A stretch of DNA of 64,000 bases, from assembly GCA_029339195.1 (NCBI GenBank), contig JAPTJF010000028.1, forward strand, positions 186,001 to 250,000, written 5' to 3'. Source of the stretch: Micractinium sp. NFX-FRZ (taxonomy: Eukaryota > Chlorophyta > Trebouxiophyceae > Chlorellales > Chlorellaceae). Positions 44,423 through 55,300 of the stretch are shown one piece after another. The notes below the pieces were generated by a model. It did not search any database. It saw only the letters and a list, made by a program, of their open reading frames with translations, and was not told the DNA's origin. The position numbers were made by a program, and so were the translations under genes. Every line of letters begins with the position of its first letter. Positions within the stretch are counted from its first letter, which is position 1.

Positions 44423-47400
44423 ATGGAGCAGTTGCGCAACATGAAGCTGCCCAGCGTCGATGAGTTGAAGGACAACAAAGTGCTGGTCGGCGCAGCTGCC
44501 GTCACAGCAGCTGTGGGCGGCGGCCTGCTGCTCAAGCGGGCTCTCAGGTGCGTACAGCCCCCGGGCGATTTCCTTGCAAGGCTGCATTGGACCTGCTACG
44601 CACAGCAGCACTCAAACCCACCGCATCGCCTTAACCCGACGCCCTGCAGGCAAACCAAGCCGCGGGACGGCCCCTACAAGCCGGGCACACTGCCCGAGGG
44701 CTGCTACGATGCCATCATCGTGGGCGCAGGTGCGCGGGGCGCTGCAGGTGCTGCAGGCTGCCGCTGCGGCGCCGCCTGACAGCTGGCGGCCAGGGCACTC
44801 CTCGTCTTCCGCCGCCGCTCGCGCTGCCCGCCGGCGTCTCCGCTGCGGGATGCCAACTCCTGCCACCGCAGCGTCCAATGCTTGAATATATTAGCAAGGC
44901 CGCTGCTGCCACCGAGCTGCTGCTGTCGCGTGCCGTGCTTTGCTAGGCCCCGTCCCCCGAACACGCAGTCCCAACCCAACCCAACCTGCGGCGTTGCCGC
45001 ATCCCTCCCTCCCGCCGCCCGCCTGTCGCAGCATCTCGCCATTTCTGTTGCTGCCTGCACCCACTGCATGGCCCCACCGCATCAAAGCGACACAATATCC
45101 TGCCGCCCTCCACCATCCCCTGCAGGCCCCTCTGGTGCCGTCTGCGCGTATTACATGGCCGCTGCCGGCTCTCGTGTGGCACTGCTGGACAAAGAGCACT
45201 TCCCACGCGACAAAATCTGCGGCGATGCCGTCTGCACCCCCGCCATCCGCATCCTGGAGGTGGGTGCGCCGTGCTGTCTGGTAGTGCATCAGATTCTGGA
45301 TCAGCACGGAGATCTGCGGTCATGGTTCCGGCACCACCGCTGCCTGCACACCCGCCATTCGCGTACTGCAGGTTTCTGTTGATGTCTGCTGCGTAATTGA
45401 TGAGCTGCAGAGGCTCAAGGAGGTGATTGCACCACCCCCAACCCCTCCTCGGCCTGAAACTCTGCGTGCGTACCCTGCGTGCTGCAGGAGATGGGCGTGA
45501 TTGATGAGCTGAAGAAGCATGATGAGGTGAAGTTTGCAGACAACGGAGGCTTCATCTCCCCCTCCGGCCTCTCCTACATCGGTACGTGCGGGGTGCAGGG
45601 CTGAGGTTGTGTTGTTGGGGCAACGTAACGGAGGCTTCCTCTCCCCCTCCGGCCTCTCCTTCATCGAGTGTGTGTTTGATGTGCCTGCTTTATTGGTTGT
45701 GTACGGCATGCTATGTGTGCGCTGTTGGGGTTTGAATCACTGTGGCTGCCTCGTTCTCTTCCCGCCCGCGTGTCCTACATCGGTGCGTGAAGGAGATGGG
45801 GTGTTGCCTTAAGACCCGCTCAACCTGCCTCTGCCCTAGTCTTCCGCCCCGCCCCCAACTCCCACACACCCGCAGGCAACTCCGAGCACCGGCTGGAGCA
45901 CCGCCGCTGCCTGCGCTGTGCGCGGTGTCCCCGCACCTCACCCCGTGCCCCCGCTGCCCACCCACACCCCCCGCAGGCAACTCCCAGCACAAGCTGGGCA
46001 CCGCCGCTGCCTGCGCTGTGCGGCGCGTTGACCTGGACGCCCGCGTGGCGGCCGCCGCCAAGCGCGCTGGCGCTAGCCTGATGGAGGGCTTTGAGGTGGG
46101 CAAGGCCTGCATTAGGCTCTCCGTGGACTGAATTGTAATTGACTGATTGATTGGTTGACTAGGACTTCCAGCAAGGAGCAAGGGCAAGCATTCTGGGTTT
46201 GCATGCATCCACCTATAACCTGAAACCCTGGTTCCGGCAGGTGGGCAAGGACGTCACCTTCAGCAAGGAGCAGGGCCTGTGGACGGTCAAGTCCACCGAC
46301 GGCAAGACCGTGCGCGGCCGCATGCTGGTGTGCGCCGACGGCTCCACCTCCCGCCTGGCGACGCAGCTGGGCTACTGCACCGCGCCGCCGCAGGTGGGTG
46401 GGCGGGTGGGGTGCGCTGGAGATGAGGGTGATTGGGGCGGGGGACGGGAAGGTTTCGATATGCTGTGTGGTGTGCGCTTTTCTGGGGAGGGTACTGTGAG
46501 CGACGCTGGAGATGAGGGCCCCGGGGAGAGTGACCGGGGGGCCTGCCATGTGCTGGTTGGTATGCTCCTTTCCTTCAAGCAGCCGCAGCATGCAGTGCTG
46601 GCCCTGTTGTCGCCCTTGCCATCCGCCGGTGCTCCCCTCCCTGCTCTCCCGCCCCGCTGTCCCGCCCTGCCCTGCCCGCCCTCACGTATCCACCCTGCCG
46701 CGCCCTGTGTTCCCTAGGGCATCTCTTCTCATGCCCTCACCGCTGGCATCCAAACCGGGCATTCTCCACCCCGGAATGGACTACCCGCACCGAGCCGCTG
46801 ACACTCGCTCCCTCTTCACGCCCTGTCTGTCTCTGTGCAGGGCGTGTCTTCTCGCGCCTACATTGCTGGCGGCTCCCACAACGCCGACTTCGATGGCCTG
46901 GTCTTCTACCCCCGCTGGTCGCTGCCCGGGTGAGCAGGGGGGAGGCGCTGTACTGCCTGCAAGGTTTTCAAATCGGGCAGCAGGAGTGCGGGATTGTGCG
47001 CAGCAGGTGCCCTGCTGGCTATGCCTCGCCGTCCCAAGTGGGCGAAATCAGCAGGCACGGCTCAAACTTCCCCATGTAGCTGTCTTCCCCAGCTTTGCGT
47101 CAACGCTTCTCCACCGTTCTTTCCTCCTGCAGCCATGCCTCCGAGCTTCTGCTGTTACTTCGTCCCCCAACCCCCCAATTCCCTGCCTGGATACCTCATG
47201 TTCACACTTTCCTCCCTACTCCCCCCCACCCCGCAGCTACGCCGCCATCTTCAAGCACTCCAAAGACGAGCTGGGCTTCTGCTACTACCTCATCCCATGC
47301 GGCAAGGGCCAGGACAAGGGCCAGTGCGGCAACGTCACGGTGCGTGCGGCTTTTTTTCTTTTAAGGGAGGGTGTGCAGTATGATTTCCGCACACAGAATG

Positions 47401-50400
47401 CGACACAGGCCCCTTGACCGTGGGGCACCGGAATGCAAGCAGGCAGCGGGCGGCACCGCAAGGGGATGGGGGCAGGCGGTGGGCTGGCACCGGCAGAAGG
47501 CCCAGTCTGCCCCGCTTGGCCCACTCTTGCCCACGTTGCTTGCTTTGTGGCCTGCGACTGCCAACCTCCCCTAGGCGGGCTTGATTCAAGCAACTGCGTG
47601 GGAAGTCAAGCAGGCACCTCTTGACACTGCTTTGCGCACGCTACATGGTCCTCCACTATCCTTTTCTCATGCGCAGGCTGATGACGTGAAGCGGCTGCCT
47701 GTGGGAAGTCGGGCAGGCACCCCGTCTGTATGCCCACTCCCTGCTCTCCCCCTGCTCCCTCACACTGCAGGCTGACGACCTGAAGCGGCTGCACGAGAAC
47801 GCCATCAAGCACGACCCCTTCATCTCCCGCGCCATGGGGCCCAACCCCAAGTGCGAGCGCATGCGCGCCGGCTCCCTCCGCGTGGGCGGCCAGGGTGAGC
47901 GAGGGGGAAGGGAGGGAAAAGAGAAGGAGGGGTGAGGGAGAGGCAGAAGACAGGGGCGTGCTAGGGGGAGGAGGGAGGACACGACTGGTTGTGGCATGAG
48001 GGCTTCCAGCTGGTGCTGCAGCAGCAGCGCGAGCAGCAGGCTAGGTGGTGCGCAGCAGCTCAGGCGAGGGTGAGTCGACCCTCACTTATGCGAGGGCGTG
48101 CTGGAGCGAGAGAAGGAGCAATGCCCGGGAAATGCCAGCGCACTTGTATAAAACAGCGGGGGGCAGAGAGGCTCAGTCTCAAAGAAGGAGACTTCCTGGA
48201 CACCACCTAGGTTGACCATTGGTGATGGAGGCTGTATCTAATGCTACATTACTGCATTGCATGTGCAGGCCTGAACACCACCTACGACGACCACGTGATC
48301 ATCATTGGTGATGCCGCCGGCTTCATCGACCCCTTGACCGGTGAGGCCTCTCAACACATGTGATGGCCTCCTGGGCTGTGGTTTGTTTGGTGGTGCTGGG
48401 GAGGGCCCTGGCGGGCCATGTTGTGGGATCAATGGCAGGTGGCAATGCAACAGACGGCAAGATGGCAATGCTACGGATGGCAATGCATGTCGTCACCAGC
48501 GATGCTGCCGGCTTCATCATTGAGGCCACTTGATCAGTAGTCAGTTGGTGAAGCAGCCCTCCGCCATTGTCCCTCTCATCCCGCATGACACACGCCTCTT
48601 GCAGCCTCACACCTGCCCTGCTGCACGCACACCTCTCCCGCCTCTGACCCCCGCCTTGGGCCGCATGCTCGCCACCCCACCACCTGTCCCCGCCCCGCCC
48701 GATTGTGCGCTTAATCCTCCCCGTATCGTCCCCTTTTCGGCCCTACCTGCCCCGCTCCGTCCCCCGTCCGCGCTTGGCCCGTGACACACCCCTCCGCATC
48801 TGCCCCTGCCTCCCGACCTTCTTCGCCCCTACTCACCTGCCTGCATCGCCCTCCCGCTCCGCCCATGCCCGCCCCGCAGGCGAGGGCATCCACACGGCCA
48901 TGATGAGCGGCAAGGCGGCCGCAGAGGTGCTGCTGGCGTGCCGCAAGGCGGGCGACTACAGCAAGCGCTCCACCCGCCTCTACCACCAGCGCTGGATGGA
49001 GCTGTTTGGCCACGACTTCAAGCTGGTGAGGCTATGGCATATAGCGTGTGTGCGCCCCTGCCCCCTCCCCTGCAGCGGTGGGGTGCCCTGATCATCGACC
49101 GCAACTTCACGCACAGCAACTTCCCGCAGACAGCCAGGGATGTTTGCATACCTACAGCACGCCTTGTCCGATAGCCGGGCCCCCACATTATTGCGCTGTG
49201 GAGTGCCAACCCTTGGCCCCCCTGCTCTTGTGCAGACCTGAGCCGGCAGGTCCCTGTTTTGCCGCACGCTTGCATATATTATGTGATCTGCTCCTCCCAA
49301 ACTTCTTTCTTCTTTTGTTCAATAACTCCTTCCCGCAGTCCCAGAAGGGCGCCGAGCTGATCTGGCGGTACCCCATCCTGCTGGATGCATGCGCCAACGA
49401 AGTGAAGCGCAAGGGGGACACGATGATGGTCAAGTGGGCCGAGGTGCGCCACGCTGTGCCTGCTGTGCCTGCTGTGTCGTGCTGCGATGTGCTGTGCCTG
49501 CTGATGTCGCGCTGTGCTGTGCTTTGAAAGGTCGTGAGCAATGCCATGATGTCGCAAGTGGGCAGAGGTGTGTGGGGCAGCGAGGGAGGGCAGGTGGGGA
49601 GGAGGGAAGAAGGGGAGCCAGGGGAGAGACGGCGCGAGGTCCCAGAGTGGACAGTCCCAGCATGCCTTCCCTCTGCCATCCTTTCCCCGCCCTCCTGCAT
49701 TTCCCCACGCCTTCACTAACCTACAAGTCGCGGCCAGCACGCGCCCCGACACCCTTCCTCCTGGCATCATTTCAGCCCATGCTACCCCTCTCCACGCACC
49801 TCCCGACCCCTTGAAATGCTGTGACCTGTGTGCCCTCCATGCCTCCCCTCCCACTGCAACACAGGTCATGACCAACAGTGCGGGGGATTGGCTGGGCTGG
49901 GCAGGGGGTGTGGGCTGCACTGGTGTGGGTGTGGGATGCACTTGTGGCTTCGAGCTGGTGATGGTGCGCACGTTTTGGTGGCTGCATGCAACCCAGCATG
50001 CAAGCATTCCCCACTGCTGCTTATTACATCACACCCGCTGCTGCCCCTCCCCTGCCCTCGCCCCTGCTGCAGTGCGGCCCAAGACCTACTTCCTGCGCCC
50101 CGACGTCGCCATCCCACTGGGCTTTGCGCTCATCCGGGAGCTCTGGCAGCAGAAGGTGGGTGCCGTTGAGAGCCAAAGGGTGCTGCTGTGTGGTTGTGCC
50201 GCTGATGGGCCGGTGGCAGCGTGCGGGGCGGCGGGAACGTCGGCTCGTCGGGCGGCGCCTGCCTGCCTGCCCTGCATGAAACCTAAACCAGCACCTGCTG
50301 CCTCTCTTGTCTAGCCTACTTACTGCTACCCAGCTCGTGGCTGCTCGTGGCTGCAGGTGATGGGGCGGCCCGACGTGTACGTCATGCCTCCCGAGGCGAC

Positions 50401-50422
50401 CACCCACGTGCACATGAAGTGA
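44423..50422 (+). CDS. Geranylgeranyl-reductase-family FAD oxidoreductase
   Basis: The start ATG at 44423 gives MEQLRNMKLPSVDELK; an in-frame ATG at 44234 would add 63 residues. A hydrophobic segment near residues 25-40 (VGAAAVTAAVGGGLLL) could anchor it in a membrane. The FAD fold is complete: YDAIIVGAGPSGAVCAYYM, the KICGDAV motif, RGRMLVCADGSTSRLA and VIIIGDAAGFIDPLTGEGIH. These motifs define the geranylgeranyl reductase family, which reduces isoprenoid double bonds. The exact substrate is unclear, and this is not obviously the plastid ChlP type. The gene has about 14 short exons, including a 13-nt microexon (49865-49877). The C-terminus is MGRPDVYVMPPEATTHVHMK. Introns carry many decayed exon copies. 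Confidence 0.8.
45208..45431 (+). repeat. Exon-junction copy inside a reductase intron
   Basis: The intron between TPAIRILE and EMGVIDELKK contains a block at 45305-45378 resembling the upstream exon end (it would read TPAIRVLQ, followed by GT). At 45390-45431 it then carries a block resembling the downstream exon start (VIDELQRLKEV). The originals are at 45208-45264 and 45486-45540. Confidence 0.8.
45540..46030 (+). repeat. Second and third exon copies in the reductase gene
   Basis: The exon end GGFISPSGLSYIG (45541-45583) has an intron copy at 45621-45670 (would read GGFLSPSGLSFIE). The exon start at 45969-46030 (GNSQHKLGTAAACAVR) has an upstream copy at 45871-45930, sharing cgcaggcaactcc and accgccgctgcctgcgctgtg. 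Confidence 0.85.
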
Positions 50423-51419
50423 AGAGCTCGCGTTGGAGCGCCTTCAAGAGAGTGCGTTATGTGAAGCAAGGCGTGGCACAGCACGGCTGCCTGCGCTCAC
50501 ATGCAGGCGCAGGCGGTGAGCCCCCAACGCTCAGCTCTCAGCCTGTTATGCGCTCGCACGCCTAGCAAACCCGCTGCCTGGAGCTACCCAGCTTCATGCG
50601 TCACGCCCAGCTGCACGCACCTGAACATAGCTCACGACACTCAAGCCCTCAGTTGAGACCACACTGCCAGATGCACATGCACTGCTCACCCACTCCGTCC
50701 CACTCCCACTTCCCCTGCCTCACGTTCTGTTCTTACTAGTGTTGCCTCTGCCCGATCCCCTAAGCCGCAACCCACGCAAGATCTCCTGATGCACCATCCA
50801 ACTGAAATTGCTGGCCCAATACACGGTCCACCTCCCCTGTTTGGAATGCATTCGTCCGATTTCCAGTTTCAACCCAACACATTTAATTACTCACCCCCAC
50901 AACCCCTGCCCGATAGTCCTTCCCTCACCTCACTGCTTCCGATGCTGCACGCCATGCACTGGTGCCTGCCCGGCCAGCGGGCAGCACCACTTTAGCCTCA
51001 TGTAACGGCATGCCTAATCTTCGGCCAGCAGCGCAGGCGCAGCTTCGAACTAGTACACTGCTGTGCCACGCCGCCCGTGCTTGCCACATTTGGTTGAGTG
51101 AGCGCGCTGCTGTGCCGTGCCCACCCACAACCCCCGCCGCGGGAGCCCTGCGTGTCTGCTCTGCCACCGGTAGTGCCACTGGTACCGCAGCTGCAGGGTG
51201 AGGGGTGCAGGTTGCGTCTGTGACGCTCGTGAGCCCAGAAGAGTCCAGCAGGAGGGGGTGCCTCTAATGGGGAGCGGGGGTTCACATTTGGCAGGCTGCC
51301 AACCTGGCGTGCTGCTTCCTGCACACGGCCAGGCCAAATAGCAAGTTTCCCACGCCCGGCTACGGGCTGCATAGCCAGTTGGCGCCTTTGCACGCAGCAA
51401 AGTGCCTGCCGCCCCATGG
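50423..51419. other. Intergenic region, 1 kb
   Basis: This is the 3' flank of the reductase, with TGTAA at 51001-51005, and the promoter side of the zf-3CxxC gene. ORFs on both strands are short and featureless. Confidence 0.4.
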
Positions 51420-52028
51420 ATGTTGGACGATGCTGACGTGGCAGTGTTGGCTGTGTTGGACGTGTGTTTGGACACATTATGTTCATTCCTGTCAGGCTCG
51501 CCAGCCCGTCATTTTGCCTCCAAATCGCTAGAGATGTGGGGCCTCTTGGCAACAGCAGCCGTGGTGCTCTTCGGTTATTGGCTGAGCAGCCCACCGATTG
51601 CCCTACCTCCAGGGGAGGAGGCTGAGCAAAGGCCTGCTCCCTACACTGAACGAAGGCCTGCTCCTTACGCCTACCAGTACCCTGCGTTCAAGCGGCCCGA
51701 ATATAGCACGAGACCCAGCAGTGGCGGCGGCAGCACCGGCGTCTGCAACAACGCCAGCGTCGGCCTCGCCCCCACCCGGTCAGCTGCACGCCGCCCCCGC
51801 CGCCTGTTTGGCGAGTTCCAGTGTGCCGGGTGCAGACGCACCTGGTCCTCCGCTTTCTCTTGGGAAGGCATGGGGCAGCAGTGCAAGGGGTGCGGCGAAA
51901 TGACGCAGCCACACACGCAGCGGCGGCTGGAGCCTCGGGCCGGTGACGAGCATGGGGGGCCACCACATGAGCAGGCGCTATGTGAGATGTGCATCACCCT
52001 GGGCCGGCCTTGCTGGACGGTGGCATAG
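51420..52028 (+). CDS. Intronless zf-3CxxC zinc-binding protein with N-terminal membrane anchor
   Basis: A single uninterrupted frame codes 202 residues from the ATG at 51420; MWGLLATAAVV at 51534 is an alternative start. A hydrophobic segment (MWGLLATAAVVLFGYWL) suggests a signal anchor, followed by an Arg/Pro/Tyr-rich linker with a repeated ERRPAPYx unit. The C-terminal half is a treble CxxC module: FQCAGCRRTWSSAFSWEG, QCKGCG and LCEMCITLGRPC. The spacing and the GEFxCxxCxxxWxSA context match the zf-3CxxC family found in ZAR1 and receptor-transporting proteins. The four Cys pairs or their equivalents probably bind zinc. The biological role here is unknown. Confidence 0.7.
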   Translation: MLDDADVAVLAVLDVCLDTLCSFLSGSPARHFASKSLEMWGLLATAAVVLFGYWLSSPPIALPPGEEAEQRPAPYTERRPAPYAYQYPAFKRPEYSTRPSSGGGSTGVCNNASVGLAPTRSAARRPRRLFGEFQCAGCRRTWSSAFSWEGMGQQCKGCGEMTQPHTQRRLEPRAGDEHGGPPHEQALCEMCITLGRPCWTVA

Positions 52029-52899
52029 CTGCTGTGCTTTGGTAGTGGGCTTTTGATTCTGAGCTCCGCGCCCTCCTGCCTGTGCCTCCTCACCTCCCGT
52101 CTGACTCAACCTGCTCACTTTGTAGCACCCCGTCCGCGTGCTCATGGCAACTTCCCCCTGGCCGGTGCTCGAAACCTCGCCTCAATGATTAGATGCTGAC
52201 CAGTGCATGCCCAGCACCACCGCTTCTACTGATGTAAATGGCACGCCTGGACCGCACAGGCTCAGCTTCACAAAACCAGACTGCCATGCCACGCCACGTC
52301 ACCTGGTGTTTGCCACCGGGGTGTGCACGAGTGTAGTGTGCTGTTGTTCACCTTGCCACAACGTGCATGCCGCAGTGGCGGGCCGAGCGTTGCATGTTGC
52401 GTATTCAAGCCAGCGACAAAAAGCAACGGAAGCAAGCGGCTCGTGAGGCCGGAAGAGCAGAGCAGGAGGGGCAGCCAGGGGGTGCCAGCAGCATGAGAGG
52501 GGGTGCAAAGCCTTCAAAACAAACGGCAGCTCTCATTTGACGCAGACAGCGGCACTCGCTCTGCGGATAAGAAGGGCATGAAATGGGCGCTGAGGGTGGT
52601 CAGCGCTGGGAACAGACAGGTAGGATTGGGGGGGAGGCAGTGCTCGAAATCGCCAGGCGGGGAGATGGGCGCACTAGGCGTATTGCGTGCGTGGCAGCGG
52701 TGGGAGGGGTACATCCGGACTGGGCAAGCGGGGGTCGGAGCAGAGGAGAGAGGAGAGGGGAGGAAGTAAGTACACAAGGTGGCAGCAGCATGCCGGCGGG
52801 GAGTGCTCTGCGAGGCTTCTGCCATGCTGGCTGGCGGGCTCGTAGCCGGCCAGCTCAGCGCAAGCGCAGCGCAGCGCAGCCCAGCGCAGGGTGACGCCC
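52029..52899. other. Convergent 3' region
   Basis: The zf-3CxxC gene (+) and the DUF1997 gene (-) converge here. TGTAA at 52233-52237 fits the former. No gene is supported in the rest. Confidence 0.4.
52233..52237 (+). terminator. Poly(A) signal TGTAA for the zf-3CxxC gene
   Basis: The motif lies about 205 nt past the stop codon on the coding strand. Confidence 0.4.
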
Positions 52900-54872
52900 T
52901 CAGTTCCAGCCCTGCTCCGCATCGGGGTGGGTCCCCTCCAGCGCCTCCATCTCGTCCTCGGGCACCAGGCTGAGCTCGCCGCTGGACACGGGCTGGCGGG
53001 AGTCGTTGCCGGCGGCCCAGGAGGCGTAGTCTGCCGACAGCTGCTGCAGGAAGCGGGGCACCGCCGTGTCCAGCACCTTTGCCATCACCGCGCAGCCTGC
53101 AGGCGGCCAGTTGGGAGGGGAACATTGGAGCAGTGAGCGGGAGCAGAAGGATCTGATGAAGCGGGCAAGGGTGCCCTCTGTGAGTTGACGTTGCGGGGTA
53201 GATGGCAGGCTGGCAGCGGCAGAGAGCGTGGGGGACTGAAGCAGGGCAGCAGGACAGCGTGCTTGCGTTGCAGTGCGGCAGCGGCAGCACGGGCACGGTG
53301 CCAGCATTGTGCTGCCCTGCTGGCCGCACGTGGTGCTGAGCTGGCACACCCCAGGCTCTGCCCCTGCTGCACCAAACACCCTCCTGCCCAGCCCACCTGT
53401 CCGCTCGATCGTGGAGGTGGGCAGCACAAACCAGCGGGGCACCTGGAGCTGCACCTGCAGGGGTGAACCAGCAAGTGCGCGGCGGAGGCGGGGCGGGCAA
53501 TTAGAACGGTTCGGGCCACGACGGCAGGCAGGTAGGGGCCGGCCGGGCGGCAAGCAATGCACACGGCAAGGGCGGCACCACTGCAGCCGCCAAGCCGCCC
53601 CGGCAAGGTGCGAATAAAGCAGGGAGCATTTTTGTTCCATGTCTCACACAACAGCACGGCCTAGTCATGGCTACACGTGGGGAGGGCTGCGGTGTCCGCT
53701 CCACAATGCAACGGGCTCGGCAGGACTTACCGGCCGGCAGGCAGGCAGGAACACACACATCTCACCACCCAACACTACTACATGAAGCAGCACACCTGTG
53801 CACACCCGCACGTGCCCACCTGTATGAATGTGTCGCTGACGAGCTGCTTGCCGCTGCCGCCCCCTGGCGCCTCCTGCCAGCGCACCACATTTGTCATGGT
53901 GGCGTCACACCGCTCATTCACTGCCTCCACCGTTTTGCTGCCCCGCAGCTGCGGCGGGCAGGGGGGATTGATTGTGTGTTGATTGAGTGAGTGAAGGCGG
54001 AAGCAATGGTATGAGTGACTGAACGGCGGCACGAAACTGAAACTGCTCCTTCACAGCCTGGAGAAGCGCCCTCCTTTTCTCCCCAGGCCCGCCCCACCAA
54101 GCCAACGCTCCGCCTTGGTTTTCGGCACAGCTGCACGGTGGGTCCCCACTCCTGCACAGTGACCAACACACGTGCCCTCCCTTCCACCCCCGCTCCTTCC
54201 ATAGCGCTCCCTCCCTCCTCAACCCGCCCACCCCCCACCTTGGTCGACAGCAGCCGCACGGTGGGCCCCCGCTCCTGCACGGTCACTGACACAGTAATGA
54301 CCGGCTCCACTTCGAGAGAGAAGAGCTTGAGGCCGCCCACATAGCAGCGGAAAGTGTCATCGTCCAGCCGCTCGATGCGCTGCGCGTCCAGCACGCTGTA
54401 TTGGCTAGCAGGCAGGACCATGTACTCGGCTGCAGGGCGGGAGGGTCGAGGGCGAGTGGGTGGGGATGGCGGGTGGGCTGGCGAGCCAGCAGAGGTATCC
54501 GCTGCTTGCTGGCATTGCTGCTGCCCCGCCCTTCGCTCGGCAACTGGTCTCACCTAAGGGACGCCCCGCCTCGGGCACATCTAGCGCCGCAGTCTTAGAG
54601 GCTTGCAGCACTGCCACCCGCTTGCCTCCCGCTGCCAGGCGGCTGCCGCTGCCGCTGCTGCTGCCACCAGCGGGCTGCAGGTGAGCGCCTGGCGCCGCTG
54701 CATCTGCTTCCAGCTGCTCCGTCTCTGCTGCCGCGCGTGTCACCAGGCTGCTGGGGGACGCCCGCAAGCAGGGCGAGCGCCCAAGTGGGGAGTGTCGTGG
54801 TAGCCGGTGCTGGGGAGCTGCTGACGCACTCCCAACGCGTGCTGTGAATTGTGAAGCCACTTTGCACGCCAT
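52900..54872 (-). CDS. Plastid DUF1997 family protein
   Basis: The start MACKVASQFTARVGSAS is followed by an Arg/Ser/Ala-rich, acid-poor stretch typical of a chloroplast transit peptide. The mature part has the DUF1997 signature shared by cyanobacteria and plant plastids: EYMVLPASQYSVLDAQRIER, LDDDTFRCYVGGLKLFSLEV, EPVITVSV, KTVEAVNERCDATM, VQLQVPRWFVLPTSTIERTG, then AVMAKVLDTAVPRFLQQLSA and DYASWAAGNDSRQP. The family has no assigned reaction. About six exons are inferred on the minus strand; the acidic C-terminus ends EQGWN. It is transcribed away from the DLDG1-like gene with only about 430 bp between starts. Confidence 0.8.
54113..54295 (-). repeat. Decayed exon copy in the DUF1997 gene
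   Basis: The exon end at 54237-54295 codes VSVTVQERGPTVRLLSTK. The adjoining intron at 54113-54170 holds a copy that would read VLVTVQEWGPTVQLCRKP. About 45 of 58 positions match by eye, including cttggt, gcacggtgggxcccc and ctcctgcac. Confidence 0.85.
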
Positions 54873-55300
54873 TTGTGCCCCTGAAAGCCGCGGGCGGTGC
54901 CGCACCAAACCCAACCCGCGAATTAGCTACAAGCGATAGCGTGCAAGGTCCAGGATTGCGCAGGAAGCACCCTGACAATGATGCCGCTCCGGAAGCGAGC
55001 CGCAATTGGCGCCATCCTGCAATCTCCTGCTGCGCCTGCTGCGCTCAGCCCCCGTGTCCATGAGACGAGCTTTGAGAGAGCCCATCGGGCTCACCGATTG
55101 CAGTGTAAAGCCTCCACCTGGCTGTGCCAACCGAGCTGCGGGCTGTCGCTTGCAAGCACCCCTCACTTGCGGGGCCACCCCTGCGCCTCTCCAGCTCTCC
55201 CCACCGCTGCTCAGCCGCTGAGGACGTCATCCTTTTTCGTGGGCTCAACTTGCCCCAGGGCGTCTCACGCTCCCGTGCACTCTTCGGTCGGCACTGTGAG
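54873..55300. other. Shared divergent promoter of two predicted plastid genes
   Basis: About 430 bp separate the starts of the DUF1997 (-) and DLDG1-like (+) genes. Frames through it are open but have no features. No TATA box is evident. Confidence 0.45.
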
